Assembly (NCBI RefSeq): GCF_004886325.1
Contig: NZ_QXFN01000003.1
Coordinates: 62,001 to 126,000 of the forward strand
DNA from: Cellulomonas telluris
GTDB lineage: Bacteria; Actinomycetota; Actinomycetes; Actinomycetales; Cellulomonadaceae
DNA length: 64,000 bases
Direction: 5' to 3'
Below, piece by piece: positions 15,600 to 25,029 of this stretch (position 1 is the first letter of the stretch; the number at the start of each line of letters is the position of its first letter). The translations under genes and the position numbers were made by a program. The notes beneath the pieces were generated by a model. That model was not told the origin of the DNA, made no database searches, and was given only the letters and a program-made list of their open reading frames with translations.

Positions 15600-16220
15600 G
15601 TGCGCCTGCGCCTGACACCGCGCGACACCTCGTACTTCGACCTCTTCGCCGCCCAGGCGACGCACCTCGTCACCGGTGCGAACCTGCTGGCCGAGATGCT
15701 CGGTGCCGACCGGCCCACCCGCAAGGAGATCAACAAGCGGATGGCCGAGGCCGAGCACGCGGCGGACGAGGCGACCCACACGATCATGCGGCGGCTGAAC
15801 CAGACGTTCGTCACGCCGTTCGACCGCGACGACATCTACGACCTCGCCTCCAGCCTCGACGACTGCATGGACTTCATGGACGAGGCCGCGGACCTCATCG
15901 TGCTGTACAAGCTCGACGAGCTGCCGGCGCGCGTCTCCGACCAGGTCCAGGTGCTCCAGCGCGCGGCCGAGCTCACCGCCGAGGCGATGCCCCGGCTGCG
16001 CTCGATGGACTCGCTGCAGGAGTACTGGGTCGAGGTCAACCGCCTCGAGAACCAGGCCGACAAGTCGCACCGCAAGCTGCTCGCCCAGATGTTCGACGAG
16101 ATCACCGACCCCATCCTGCTGATGAAGCTCAAGGAGGTCGTGGAGAAGCTCGAGGACGCGGCCGACGCCTTCGAGAAGGTCGCGAACAGCATCGAGACCA
16201 TCGCGCTCAAGGAGTCCTGA
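15600..16220 (+). CDS. DUF47 (PhoU-like) Pit accessory protein
   Basis: A 206-residue all-helical protein of the DUF47 family. Typical motifs are YFDLFAAQATHLVTGANLL, EAEHAADEATHTIMRRLNQTFVTPFDRDDIYDL (written here as one region, residues 51-83), LASSLDDCMDFMDEAADL, and LENQADKSHRKLLAQMF. The family resembles PhoU, binds metal through acidic helices and accompanies Pit phosphate transporters. It lies six bases upstream of pit, so the two are co-translated. A GTG start fits the family N-terminus. Confidence 0.9.
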   Translation: MRLRLTPRDTSYFDLFAAQATHLVTGANLLAEMLGADRPTRKEINKRMAEAEHAADEATHTIMRRLNQTFVTPFDRDDIYDLASSLDDCMDFMDEAADLIVLYKLDELPARVSDQVQVLQRAAELTAEAMPRLRSMDSLQEYWVEVNRLENQADKSHRKLLAQMFDEITDPILLMKLKEVVEKLEDAADAFEKVANSIETIALKES

Positions 16221-16226
16221 GCACCG

Positions 16227-17231
16227 GTGGAACCTGCGCTCGTCGTCATCGTCGTCGCGCTCGCCCTGGGCTTCGACTACACCAACGGCTTCCACGACGC
16301 GGCCAACGCGATCGCCACCTCGGTGTCGACGCGTGCTCTGACGCCCCGCGCGGCGCTCGTCATGGCGGCCGTCATGAACTTCACCGGGGCACTGCTCGGC
16401 ACGGAGGTCGCGGAGACGATCGCGACGTCGATCGTCGACCTGCAGAGCGCGTCGTCGCACAGCGCCCTCGTCGTCATCCTCTGCGCGCTCGTCGGCGCCA
16501 TCACGTGGAACCTCATCACGTGGTGGTTCGGCCTGCCCTCGTCGTCGACGCACGCCCTCATCGGCGGACTCGTCGGCGCCGGCCTGGCCGGCAGCTTCGG
16601 GGTGTACGGCTCCGCGATCGTCGACAAGGTCGTCCTGCCGATGATCTTCTCGCCGCTCATCGGCTTCGGGCTCGCGTTCGCGCTGATGGTCGGCCTGCTC
16701 TGGCTGATCCGCAACGGTCGTCCAGCACGGGTGAACCGGCGCTTCCGGTTCGCGCAGACCGTGTCCGCCGCCGCGATGGCCCTGGGCCACGGCCTGCAGG
16801 ACGCGCAGAAGACGATGGGCGTCATCTACCTCGCGCTGCTCACGGCCGAGTGGGCGGACCCGGACGAGGGCATCCCGCTGTGGGTCAAGCTCGCCGCTGC
16901 GGCCGCGATCTCGGCCGGCACGTACGCGGGCGGCTGGCGCATCATGCGGACGCTGGGCCGGCGCATCATCGAGCTCGACCCGGCCCGCGGCTTCGTCGCG
17001 GAGTCGGTCTCCGCGATCGTGCTCTACGTCAACGCGTTCTACCTGCACGCGCCGGTGTCGACGACGCACACGATCACCTCGGCGATCATGGGCGTCGGCG
17101 CCACGAAGCGGCTCTCGGCGGTCCGCTGGGGCGTGGCGAAGAACATCGCGGGCGCGTGGATCCTCACGATCCCCGCCGCGGCCCTGGTCGCCGCCGTCGT
17201 CTTCTGGGTCCTGCACCCGATCCTGGGCTGA
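16227..17231 (+). CDS. pit: Low-affinity inorganic phosphate transporter Pit
   Basis: A 334-residue PiT-family permease with about 10 TM segments and the duplicated signature GFHDAANAIATSVSTRAL (residues 22-39) and GHGLQDAQKTMGVIYLAL (near residue 191), plus LPSSSTHALIGGLVG and APVSTTHTITSAIMG. It moves metal-phosphate with protons or sodium across the cytoplasmic membrane. It is the second gene of the DUF47-pit operon and is followed by a strong terminator. Confidence 0.93.
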   Translation: MEPALVVIVVALALGFDYTNGFHDAANAIATSVSTRALTPRAALVMAAVMNFTGALLGTEVAETIATSIVDLQSASSHSALVVILCALVGAITWNLITWWFGLPSSSTHALIGGLVGAGLAGSFGVYGSAIVDKVVLPMIFSPLIGFGLAFALMVGLLWLIRNGRPARVNRRFRFAQTVSAAAMALGHGLQDAQKTMGVIYLALLTAEWADPDEGIPLWVKLAAAAAISAGTYAGGWRIMRTLGRRIIELDPARGFVAESVSAIVLYVNAFYLHAPVSTTHTITSAIMGVGATKRLSAVRWGVAKNIAGAWILTIPAAALVAAVVFWVLHPILG

Positions 17232-17250
17232 CCCGGACCACCACGGCCAC

Positions 17251-17288
17251 GAGGGCCCCGTACCGGACACGACCGGTGCGGGGCCCTC
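17251..17288. terminator. Terminator between pit and the aldo/keto reductase
   Basis: A 16-bp stem (GAGGGCCCCGTACCGG against CCGGTGCGGGGCCCTC, one G-U pair) with the loop ACACGA. It lies between two convergent genes and can serve both. Confidence 0.8.
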
Positions 17289-17300
17289 GCACGTCACCGG

Positions 17301-18185
17301 CTAGCGGACGATCGCGTCGAGGTCCGCGACGTCCTGCTCCGACAGGGTCAGGTGGGCCGCCGCGACGTTCTCGCGCAGGTGCGCGACCGAGCGTGTGCCC
17401 GGGATGAGCAGGATGTTCGGCGAGCGCTGCAGCAGCCAGGCGAGGGCCACCGCCATCGGGCTCGCTCCCACCCGCTGCGCGACCGCCGTGAGCTCGGCGG
17501 ACTGCAGGGGGCTGAAGCCGCCGAGCGGGAAGAACGGCACGTACGCGACGCCGTCGCGCGCGAGCGCGTCGACCAGGGCGTCGTCGTGGCGCACCGCCAG
17601 GTTGTACATGTTCTGCACGCACACGACCGGCGCGATGCCGCGCGCCTCGGCGACCTGCTCGGCGGTCACGTTGCTCAGGCCGACGTGCCGGACCAGACCC
17701 TCGCGCTGCAGGTCCACGAGGGCGCTGAACGGCTCGGCGAGCGAGCCCGGGCGCGGGCCGGTCGCGTCCCCCATCCGCAGGTTCACGACGTCGAGCACGT
17801 CGAGCCCCAGGGACTCGAGGTTCTGCTCGACCTGCCGCCGCAGCTGCGCCGGCCGGCGCGCGACCGGCCAGCCGCCGGCGGCGTCGCGCTCGGCGCCGAC
17901 CTTCGTCACGACGTGCAGCCCCTCCGGGTAGGGGTGCAGGGCCTCGCGGACCAGGCGGTTGGTCACGTGCGGGCCGTAGGCCTCGGCGGTGTCGACGTGG
18001 GTGACCCCGAGCGCGACCGCCTCGCGCAGGACGGCTCGCGCGGCGTCCTCGTCGGCGGGCGGGCCGAGCACGCCGGGGCCGGCCAGCTGCATGGCGCCGT
18101 ACCCGAGGCGGCCGACGGCGAGGTCGCCGAGCGTCCAGGTGCCGCCCGGGAGCGCCGGGGACTCCGTGGTGGGTGGTGTGGTCAC
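17301..18185 (-). CDS. Aldo/keto reductase
   Basis: A 294-residue NADPH-dependent TIM-barrel oxidoreductase. DTAEAYGPHVTN holds the catalytic Asp and Tyr, VVTKVG the lysine, and LIPGTRSVAHLREN the cofactor-binding C-terminal stretch. The usual catalytic histidine strand reads VVNLRMGD here, as in one AKR subfamily, so the substrate range may be altered. The GTG start follows GGAGAGG. It is divergent from an HxlR regulator, 130 bp away, which probably controls it. Confidence 0.87.
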   Translation of the reverse strand: MTTPPTTESPALPGGTWTLGDLAVGRLGYGAMQLAGPGVLGPPADEDAARAVLREAVALGVTHVDTAEAYGPHVTNRLVREALHPYPEGLHVVTKVGAERDAAGGWPVARRPAQLRRQVEQNLESLGLDVLDVVNLRMGDATGPRPGSLAEPFSALVDLQREGLVRHVGLSNVTAEQVAEARGIAPVVCVQNMYNLAVRHDDALVDALARDGVAYVPFFPLGGFSPLQSAELTAVAQRVGASPMAVALAWLLQRSPNILLIPGTRSVAHLRENVAAAHLTLSEQDVADLDAIVR

Positions 18186-18266
18186 GTGTGCTGCCCTCTC
18201 CGGTGGGTGTGCGGGTGCGGCGCGATGCGCCGTCGCACGTGATCCTGCGTGCCGCACTACCTGATA

Positions 18267-18291
18267 GGAAGTACGTACCTGGAAGTGCGTA
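18267..18291. promoter_or_regulatory. Direct-repeat operator between AKR and hxlR genes
   Basis: GGAAGTACGTA (18267-18277) and GGAAGTGCGTA (18281-18291) are repeated head to tail with a 14-bp period, and the first contains the palindrome GTACGTAC. It is relatively A/T-rich and lies in the divergent promoter, as expected for an HxlR-type site. Confidence 0.5.
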
Positions 18292-18318
18292 AGGAGCAGG
18301 GCGGGGAGGAGACCGGTG

Positions 18319-18774
18319 ATGACGACGACGGCAGCGGAGCGTCGGGCCCGTGCGAAGGTCGAGTACGACGCGTTCCTCGCGGCGTGCCCCAGCCACCAGC
18401 TGCTCGGCCGGGTCTCCGACAAGTGGGTCGCGCTCGTGCTCACCGCGCTCGGCAGCGGCGGCACCGCGGCCGACTGCGCCGGTGAGCCGCGCCCCATGCG
18501 CTACTCCGAGCTGCAGCGGCTGCTCGCGGGCGTCAGCCCGAAGATGCTCACGCAGACGCTGCGCTCCCTGGAGCGCGACGGCCTCGTGACGCGCACCGTG
18601 ACACCGACGGTCCCGGTCACGGTCTCCTACGCGCTCACCGACCTGGGCCTGTCGCTGCAGCACGTGGTGCGCGGGCTGAAGTCGTGGGCCGAGGCCCACA
18701 TGGACGAGGTCGCGGGCCACCGTGCCGCGTACGACGCGCGCACCGCCCGACCCGCCGACGCGGTCAGTCCGTGA
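18319..18774 (+). CDS. HxlR family transcriptional regulator
   Basis: A 151-residue winged-helix protein. The family hallmarks are present: a cysteine near the N-terminus (AACPSHQLLGRVSDKWVALVL), MRYSELQRLLAGVSPKMLTQ (recognition helix), LRSLERDGLVTRTV and VSYALTDLGLSL. HxlR members often sense electrophiles through that cysteine. GTG at 18316 is an equally possible start; GGAGGA at 18305-18310 serves either. It ends by overlapping the MutT1-like gene on the other strand by 11 bp. Confidence 0.88.
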   Translation: MTTTAAERRARAKVEYDAFLAACPSHQLLGRVSDKWVALVLTALGSGGTAADCAGEPRPMRYSELQRLLAGVSPKMLTQTLRSLERDGLVTRTVTPTVPVTVSYALTDLGLSLQHVVRGLKSWAEAHMDEVAGHRAAYDARTARPADAVSP

Positions 18775-19741
18775 CGGGGGAGCGGTGGGTCTCCACCGCG
18801 ACCACCCGAGGACCGCGCCGCGTGACCGCCGCGTGCGCGACGAGCACCTCGCCCGGCTGCAGGTAGGGGTTGCGGGTGGGCAGCGCGTCCGCGACCGCCC
18901 GGCGGGAGTGGGCCGACAGCACGTCGAGGACGGTCGGCAGCACCGGGCGGTGCGTGCACAGGACCGTGTCGCGCCGGTCGTCGAGGCAGCCGCGTACCAG
19001 CGCGGCCACGCGCGCCGGGGACTCGTCGTGCTCCGCCTCGGTGAGGACGTCGGTGACGTCGGGCTCCAGGCCGGTCGCCTGCGCGTACGGGGCCATGGTC
19101 GCCGCGCAGCGCTCCCAGCCGCTGGTGACCACGCGGCCCACCCCGAAGGCGGTGAGCACGGGCACCATCGCGGTCGCCTGGCGCAGCCCCAGGCCCGTGA
19201 GCGGACGGTCCCCGTCGTCGCCGCCCCACAGGCTGCGCTTGCGGGCCTGCCCGTGCCGCGCGACCACGACCGCGCGCGTGTCGAGCCGGTCCTTGGCGTA
19301 GGTCTCGACCAGCACGTCGAGCGGGCGCCGGTCCGCCTTGCGCGTCAGGCGCGCCGCCGCCTCGGCCACGTCGCACCACTCCCACCGGTCGATCTCGCCG
19401 GCGCCCGCCGGCGTCACCGGGGGGCGGGCCGCGAGGGCCGCCGCGTCGTGCCGGCCGGCGACCTGCGCCGCCCAGTAGCGCACGACCTTGCGCCGCCCGT
19501 CGCCGAGCGTGTACTCGACGCTCGGCAGCGGGACGCCCAGCGCGACCGGCAGGCCCGTCTCCTCCTCGGTCTCGCGCACGGCGGCGACGGGGAAGAGCTC
19601 ACCGGGGTCGAGCTTGCCCTTCGGCCACGACCAGTCCTGGTACCGGGGACGGTGGACGAGGGCGACCTGCAGCCGCCCCGCCCGCAAACGCCACACGAGG
19701 GCGCCCGCGGACCGGACCGCGGGCAGTGCGGCGGCCCTCAC
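18764..19741 (-). CDS. MutT1-like NUDIX hydrolase with histidine phosphatase domain
   Basis: A 325-residue two-domain protein. The NUDIX box is complete, beginning GKLDPGE and ending RETEEETGL (residues about 35-60). From residue 160 a histidine phosphatase domain begins VVVARHGQA and has CTHRPVLP late. This matches mycobacterial MutT1, which removes oxidised nucleotides or hydrolyses diadenosine polyphosphates. Its GTG overlaps the ppk stop as GTGA, so it is translationally coupled to ppk; the same neighbourhood is known in mycobacteria. Confidence 0.88.
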   Translation of the reverse strand: MRAAALPAVRSAGALVWRLRAGRLQVALVHRPRYQDWSWPKGKLDPGELFPVAAVRETEEETGLPVALGVPLPSVEYTLGDGRRKVVRYWAAQVAGRHDAAALAARPPVTPAGAGEIDRWEWCDVAEAAARLTRKADRRPLDVLVETYAKDRLDTRAVVVARHGQARKRSLWGGDDGDRPLTGLGLRQATAMVPVLTAFGVGRVVTSGWERCAATMAPYAQATGLEPDVTDVLTEAEHDESPARVAALVRGCLDDRRDTVLCTHRPVLPTVLDVLSAHSRRAVADALPTRNPYLQPGEVLVAHAAVTRRGPRVVAVETHRSPVTD

Positions 19742-21972
19742 CGCGCGGAGCCCGGCCGGCGCCTCTGCCGCTGGACGAGGGCCTCCTGCAGGTCCACGAG
19801 GGGTCCGTCGGGCCCGCGGTGGTGCCGCTCCCAGACGCCGTCCACGTCCAGGTGCCACGAGGACGTGCCGTCGTCGACGGACTCGTCGAGCAGCTCGAGG
19901 AGCTCTTGGACGTGCGCCGGGTCCGAGACGCGCACGAGCGCCTCGACGCGCCGGTCGAGGTTGCGGTGCATGAGGTCGGCGGACCCGATGAACACCTCGG
20001 GCCCCTCGAAGCCGTCGTCCGGCCCCGGCGTCGCGTGCGCGAACGCGAAGACCCGCGAGTGCTCGAGGAAGCGCCCGAGGATCGAGCGGACGCGGATCGT
20101 CTCGGACAGCCCCGGCACGCCCGGGCGCAGCGCGCAGATGCCGCGCACGTTGATGTCGATCGGCACCCCGGCCTGCGACGCCCGGTACAGCGCGTCGATC
20201 GTGGCCTCGTCGACCATGGAGTTGACCTTGATCCTGATCCACGCCGGCTCGCCGCGGCGTGCCGCCTCCGCCTCGCGCTCGATGCGCTCGACGAGGCCCG
20301 TGCGCACCGAGCGCGGCGCCACGAGCAGTCGGTGGAAGCGCGACTTCGGCGCGTAGCCCGAGAGCTGGTTGAACAGGCGCGTCAGGTCCTGGCCGACCTC
20401 CGGGTCGGCGGTGAGCAGGCCGAGGTCCGTGTACAGGCGCGCGGTCTTGGGGTGGTAGTTGCCCGTGCCGACGTGGCTGTAGCGGCGCAGGCCGTCCGCC
20501 TCCTGCCGGACCACGAGCGAGAGCTTGCAGTGCGTCTTGAGGCCCACGATGCCGTAGACGACGTGCACGCCGGCCTGCTCGAGCTTGCGGGCCCAGGAGA
20601 TGTTGTTCTGCTCGTCGAACCGCGCCTTGATCTCGACGAGCGCGAGGACCTGCTTGCCGGCCTGCGCGGCGTCGATGAGCGCGTCGACGATGGGGGAGTC
20701 GCCCGACGTGCGGTACAGCGTCTGCTTGATGGCCAGCACGTGCGGGTCCGCGGCGGCCTGCTCGAGGAACGTCTGCACCGACGTCGAGAACGAGTCGTAC
20801 GGGTGGTGCAGCAGGATGTCGCGCGCCCGGATCGCCGCGAACACGTCCGTCGGGTTGGACGACTCCACCTCCGCGAGGTGCCGGTGCGTCGCCGGGACGA
20901 ACCGCGGGTACTGCAGCTCGGGGCGGTCGAGGTCGGCGACGAGGTGGAGGCCGGTGTGGTCCAGCGGGGCGGGCAGCTCGTAGACGTCGTCCTCGGACAT
21001 GCCGAGCTGGCGCACGAGGAACTTGCGGACGCGGTTGCTGATGCCCTCGGCGACCTCGAGGCGCACCGGCGGGCCGAACCGGCGCCGCAGCAGCTCCTTC
21101 TCCATCGCCTTGAGGAGGTTCTCGGCGTCGTCCTCCTCGACCTCCACGTCCTCGTTGCGCGTGATGCGGAACGTGTGGAACTCGCGCACCTCCATGCCGG
21201 GGAACAGCATGTCGAGGTGCTGGGCGATGACGTCCTCGACCGGGACGAACGACATCGGACCGCTCTCCGCCCCGGCCGAGGCGCTGTCCGGCGCGGACGG
21301 GCGCCCGGCGGCGTCCACGGCGATGTAGCGGGGGAGCAGCGGCGGGACCTTGACCCGCGCGAAGTGCTCCTTGCCGCTCGTCGGGTTCACGACGCTGACG
21401 GCGAGGTTGAGCGACAGCCCGGAGATGTACGGGAACGGGTGCGCCGGGTCGACCGCGAGCGGGGTGAGCACCGGGAAGATCTGGCGGCGGAAGAACTTGT
21501 GCAGCCGGTCCTGCTCGGCCTCGCCGAGGTCGTCCCACCGCACGATCGTGATGCCCTCGGCGGCGAGCGCCGGCTGCACGTCCCGCTGGAACACCTCGGC
21601 GTGGCGCGCCATGAGCTCGTGCGCCCGCTCGCTGATCGCCTCGAGCACCTGACGCGGCGACAGCCCCGACGCGGCCGTCACCGCGATGCCGGTGGCGATG
21701 CGGCGCTTGAGGCCGGCGACGCGGACCATGAAGAACTCGTCCAGGTTGGACGCGAAGATCGCGAGGAAGCGCACGCGCTCCAGCAGCGGCAGCTCCGGGT
21801 CCTCGGCCAGCTCCAGGACGCGCTGGTTGAACGCGAGCCAGGAGAGCTCGCGGTCGAGGAAGCGGCCGTCCGGCAGCGGCCCCGTCTCGGGCAGCGCGGT
21901 CGGGTCCTCGGTCTCGACGTGCTCGGCGATGCTCGCGGCGAGGTCGGGGTCGATCGCGGGGGCGTCGGTCAT
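19738..21972 (-). CDS. ppk: Polyphosphate kinase 1
   Basis: A 744-residue enzyme that makes and degrades inorganic polyphosphate from [35 protein letters not shown] and [14 protein letters not shown] mark the N-terminal and head domains. [14 protein letters not shown] and [13 protein letters not shown] bear the active-site histidine region, and [15 protein letters not shown] and [15 protein letters not shown] mark the C-terminal PLD-like domains. Length is normal. CACCAT lies six bases before the ATG, a weak leaderless candidate. The downstream MutT1-like gene is coupled. Confidence 0.95.
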   Translation of the reverse strand: MTDAPAIDPDLAASIAEHVETEDPTALPETGPLPDGRFLDRELSWLAFNQRVLELAEDPELPLLERVRFLAIFASNLDEFFMVRVAGLKRRIATGIAVTAASGLSPRQVLEAISERAHELMARHAEVFQRDVQPALAAEGITIVRWDDLGEAEQDRLHKFFRRQIFPVLTPLAVDPAHPFPYISGLSLNLAVSVVNPTSGKEHFARVKVPPLLPRYIAVDAAGRPSAPDSASAGAESGPMSFVPVEDVIAQHLDMLFPGMEVREFHTFRITRNEDVEVEEDDAENLLKAMEKELLRRRFGPPVRLEVAEGISNRVRKFLVRQLGMSEDDVYELPAPLDHTGLHLVADLDRPELQYPRFVPATHRHLAEVESSNPTDVFAAIRARDILLHHPYDSFSTSVQTFLEQAAADPHVLAIKQTLYRTSGDSPIVDALIDAAQAGKQVLALVEIKARFDEQNNISWARKLEQAGVHVVYGIVGLKTHCKLSLVVRQEADGLRRYSHVGTGNYHPKTARLYTDLGLLTADPEVGQDLTRLFNQLSGYAPKSRFHRLLVAPRSVRTGLVERIEREAEAARRGEPAWIRIKVNSMVDEATIDALYRASQAGVPIDINVRGICALRPGVPGLSETIRVRSILGRFLEHSRVFAFAHATPGPDDGFEGPEVFIGSADLMHRNLDRRVEALVRVSDPAHVQELLELLDESVDDGTSSWHLDVDGVWERHHRGPDGPLVDLQEALVQRQRRRPGSAR

Positions 21973-22024
21973 GTGCCCATGGTGGCACCGCCCGGTGAAC
22001 GCGTCGTGTCGTCCCGGGGGACCG

Positions 22025-22999
22025 TCACCCCGCGGGCGGTGCGGCCTCCGGCGCGGGCCCGTACATCACGTCGACGGCGGCCCGCGTGAAGCCGGCCCGC
22101 TCGTACGTGTGCACGGCGACGGTGTTCTCGGCGCCGGTGTAGAGGATCACCGTCCGCAGCCCCCGGTCGCGCAGGTGGGTCAGGCCCAGCGCGGTCAGCG
22201 CGCGCCCGAGGCCGAGCCCCTGCGCGTCCGGGTCGACGCCGACGACGTAGATCTCCCCGACCGCCTCGTCGGGTCCGGCGTCGGGCGCCTCGCCCGGCGG
22301 GTGCACCTTCGTCCACACCGACCCCAGGAGCTGGCCGTCGCGCTCGGCGAGCAGGAAGCCCGCGGGGTCGAACCACGGCTCGGCCTCGCGGGCCCGCAGG
22401 TCCGCGGACGTCATGCGGCCCTGCTCCGGGTGGTGCGCGAACGCGCGCGCGTTCACCCGCCGCCACGCCTCCTCGTCCTCGCCCGGCACGAACGGGCGCA
22501 CCGTGACCCCCGGCGGCAGGGCGGCCTCGGCCGGCGGGTGGGCCTCGAGGTCGACCGCCATGCGCAGCAGCTCGCGGACCACGACGAGCCCGGCGGCGCC
22601 GGCCGCCGCCCGGGCCGCCGGCACGTCGCCGTGCGCCCAGACCGACAGCCGCCGCCCGGGGACGGCGGCCGTCTCCTCCTGCGCCCGGGCGAGCAGCGCC
22701 GCGGCGACTCCGCGCCGGCGGCGGTCGGGGTGCACGACGAGCTCGGCGCTCACCCGCGTCGTCGTGCCCACGTCGAGCTGGGCGTACCCGACGAGGGTGC
22801 CGTCGGCGGAGCGCGCCAGCAGGTGCACCACCGGCGCCTCCGGCTCGGTGAGCCAGAGCAGGGGCTGCTCGGACAGGGGCGGGACGCCGTCGACGGCGGC
22901 GGCGTCGCGGTGCAGGGCGCGGACGGCGTCGGCCGTGCCCGGGTCCAGCGGCCCGGCGACGGCGGAGACGTGGGTCGACGCGTCGGTGTCGGACGTCAT
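22025..22999 (-). CDS. mshD: Mycothiol synthase MshD
   Basis: A 324-residue tandem GNAT protein that acetylates Cys-GlcN-Ins from acetyl-CoA in the last step of mycothiol synthesis. The N-terminal GNAT half has [19 protein letters not shown]. The C-terminal half has [52 protein letters not shown] and [18 protein letters not shown], all close to described MshD sequences. TGGGAT lies six bases before the ATG. The presence of MshD itself marks an actinobacterium. Confidence 0.92.
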   Translation of the reverse strand: MTSDTDASTHVSAVAGPLDPGTADAVRALHRDAAAVDGVPPLSEQPLLWLTEPEAPVVHLLARSADGTLVGYAQLDVGTTTRVSAELVVHPDRRRRGVAAALLARAQEETAAVPGRRLSVWAHGDVPAARAAAGAAGLVVVRELLRMAVDLEAHPPAEAALPPGVTVRPFVPGEDEEAWRRVNARAFAHHPEQGRMTSADLRAREAEPWFDPAGFLLAERDGQLLGSVWTKVHPPGEAPDAGPDEAVGEIYVVGVDPDAQGLGLGRALTALGLTHLRDRGLRTVILYTGAENTVAVHTYERAGFTRAAVDVMYGPAPEAAPPAG

Positions 23000-23073
23000 G
23001 GGCCCATCCCATCACGGCGTCCTCCCGGCCGGTGCCGGCGTGCTGACAGCGAACCGTCCGGGCGAGACCGGGT

Positions 23074-23826
23074 TCACCCGACGCATGCATCGAGAAGGAG
23101 TTCGGCGGCGAGATCGAGGTCATCCAGCGTCAGGTCTGATCCTCCCGTGTCGTGGATCCAGCGCAGGGAGGTGGTCCGTCGACGCACGAGCCACAGGTCG
23201 GCGTGGACGGAGACGTCCTCCTTCATCTGCTGTGGACAGGCGTTCGTCTGATCGAGGACGACATCGCGGATGCCGGGATCGAGCACCAGGCGGACGATGT
23301 CCTGGAGGTCGGTGCCCTGCTTGGCGGCGCCGCGGTTCATGACCGCCTGGAGCTTCATCGCGACGAGAGGGCCGGGTTCCGCCACGGGGGTGACAGCCCC
23401 GACCGTGGCTCCCTCGAGCAGGTCGACGCGGATCTCCACCGGTGTCGCCGTCTCGTAGGCCCACGCGTGGGCCGAGGCGTGGAGCCGATCGCCCGGGTCG
23501 TCGCTCGGCTCGTCGAGCTCGATCTGTCGAACTTCGAGCACGTCCACCTTGACCGAGCCGAAGCGTGTCGGGAGAAGAACGGCGGCGGGTTCGGCGAGAT
23601 CGACACCCGGAGCAGCGCGCAGGACCTGGAGCTGCGGAGGATCGCCCCGGAGACGATCGACGACATCGAGGTCGGTGGTCGCGCGATAGGGCTGCGTGAG
23701 GCGGCACATGACCGCCAGTCCGCCGACGACGACAGGCGGTCGCCCGATGATCCTCTGCACGTCGTCGACGGCCTGGACGACGCCGGCCATGGCCTCGCCG
23801 ACGAACCTGACCGGGTTACCAGACAC
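23074..23826 (-). CDS. AbiEii-type nucleotidyltransferase toxin
   Basis: A 250-residue protein with the AbiEii/AbiGii toxin pattern: VVVGGLAVMCRL, then ATTDLDVV (Gly-Gly loop and Asp-x-Asp), a beta-rich middle, and LVAMKLQAVMNRGAAKQGTD followed by LQDIVRL, the family's conserved K...R...K..D segment. Family members transfer nucleotides to RNA or other targets and arrest growth. It overlaps the upstream antitoxin-like gene by 11 bp. The GTG start could be replaced by the ATG at 23790, which would remove 12 residues. G+C is lower than in neighbouring genes, by eye. Confidence 0.72.
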   Translation of the reverse strand: MSGNPVRFVGEAMAGVVQAVDDVQRIIGRPPVVVGGLAVMCRLTQPYRATTDLDVVDRLRGDPPQLQVLRAAPGVDLAEPAAVLLPTRFGSVKVDVLEVRQIELDEPSDDPGDRLHASAHAWAYETATPVEIRVDLLEGATVGAVTPVAEPGPLVAMKLQAVMNRGAAKQGTDLQDIVRLVLDPGIRDVVLDQTNACPQQMKEDVSVHADLWLVRRRTTSLRWIHDTGGSDLTLDDLDLAAELLLDACVG

Positions 23827-24832
23827 GGCGCCACTCGGACGAGGGGACCCAGGCGTCGAGAATCTCGCGTCCGCGGCCGACGTCCTGCGCGAGATCGAGC
23901 GCGACGAAGACAGGGTGCGCCAGCGGCCACGGTGTGTGGTTGGCGAGGACCTCGACGCGTCGCGCACACACCGCGGGCACCGGCGCGACCCGGACGACGC
24001 AGGCTGCGTGCCCAGGGGACGGCGCGCGACCGAGGAGCTTCTCCGCGCGGCGCGACGTCGTCTCGTCGGGGACGTAGAACTCCGGTATGTGGTCGGACCG
24101 GACGGCCATCGGCGCCCCGAGTGTGGCGGCGGCCGCCGCATCCGTCAGCGCCCAGCCGGTCGAGTGCTCGGGATCCACCAGGCCGAGGCGGAGCGAGGCC
24201 GTGATCCGCGTCGCGTCACCGGGAGGTGGGATCCGTGCCAGGTGGACGTCGCTGGTCGTCCACCGTTCGGCGACCCGCCAGAAGAGCCGCTCGTCAGGAA
24301 CCCGCCGCTTGTCGTCGATGAGATCCTCGGCCCTGAGCGCCTTCAGCACCTCGGAGACGGTGCTCGGAGACCTGGTGAGGACCCGGGCCAGCTCGCGTAC
24401 GGCGGTCCCGGCATCGGGTTCGAGGAGCAGGGCCGTGGCGACCTCCAGCCCGGCCCTTCCGGCCACCGGGTCCTTGCGGACGCGGCGCTCACCGTGCGGC
24501 TCGAGGTCGGTGTCGATCACCAGGTGGGGGGCGCGGATCGCGAGGCGGCCCCGCAGGTCGAAGTACCCGGCCCCCTCGGCCAGGAGCATGTCGCGCGCCT
24601 CTCGGGTCACTCGGTCCCCGACCACGAGGAGGAGCGTGCCGGGAGGGAGGTGCGTGCTCGTCAGGATCCGCTGGGCGGCATCCCGGTCGACCAGGGCTCG
24701 CCGCGTGAGCTGGACCGGCGTGCCGCCCGGCCGGAGTACCAGGTCGACGTCACGGTCCGATGCCGGGGTCGATGCACGGACGCCGAGCAGGCGCAGAGCG
24801 TCGCTCACGAGGTCAGTGGTGGCGTCGGCCAT
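23816..24832 (-). CDS. AbiEi-family antitoxin/regulator
   Basis: A 338-residue protein. Residues about 60-110 read LLLVVGDRVTREARDMLLAE and GYFDLRGRLAIRAPHLVID, the pattern of AbiEi-family antitoxins with an N-terminal nuclease-like fold. A winged helix follows at about 130-185 (AVRELARVLTRSPSTVSEVL). It precedes the AbiEii-type toxin and overlaps it, the expected type IV toxin-antitoxin order. The ATG lies six bases after CATGAT, and a double-palindrome operator sits just upstream. The stop is TAA, rare in this window. Exchange of G+C and stop usage hint at acquisition. Confidence 0.7.
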   Translation of the reverse strand: MADATTDLVSDALRLLGVRASTPASDRDVDLVLRPGGTPVQLTRRALVDRDAAQRILTSTHLPPGTLLLVVGDRVTREARDMLLAEGAGYFDLRGRLAIRAPHLVIDTDLEPHGERRVRKDPVAGRAGLEVATALLLEPDAGTAVRELARVLTRSPSTVSEVLKALRAEDLIDDKRRVPDERLFWRVAERWTTSDVHLARIPPPGDATRITASLRLGLVDPEHSTGWALTDAAAAATLGAPMAVRSDHIPEFYVPDETTSRRAEKLLGRAPSPGHAACVVRVAPVPAVCARRVEVLANHTPWPLAHPVFVALDLAQDVGRGREILDAWVPSSEWRRVW

Positions 24833-24838
24833 GCCCCG

Positions 24839-24844
24839 ATCATG
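24839..24844 (-). promoter_or_regulatory. Leaderless -10 of the AbiE-type operon
   Basis: CATGAT on the minus strand is followed by six bases and the ATG at 24832. The operator at 24851-24882 falls at about -19 to -50 and covers the -35 region. Confidence 0.6.
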
Positions 24845-24850
24845 GGGGCC

Positions 24851-24882
24851 GTTCGGTGTTCGGTCAATACCGAACACCGAAC
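24851..24882. promoter_or_regulatory. Four-half-site operator of the AbiE-type operon
   Basis: Two tandem GTTCGGT units, the spacer CAAT, then two tandem ACCGAAC units: a perfect 14-bp inverted repeat made of four 7-bp half sites. Its position fits cooperative binding of the winged-helix antitoxin for autorepression. Confidence 0.75.
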
Positions 24883-25029
24883 AAGCGTCAGTGGCAGGCG
24901 CCGGTGGGCGCTCTGGGCCGGTCCGTCCGCTCTGCCCGACGCGTGCTGTGGAGGGCTCGTGCACGCCGGGTGCCGAGGGGTGGGCCGGGCGGCGCGGGCC
25001 GCGGGTGCGCGGGTAGCGTGGTCGCCGCC

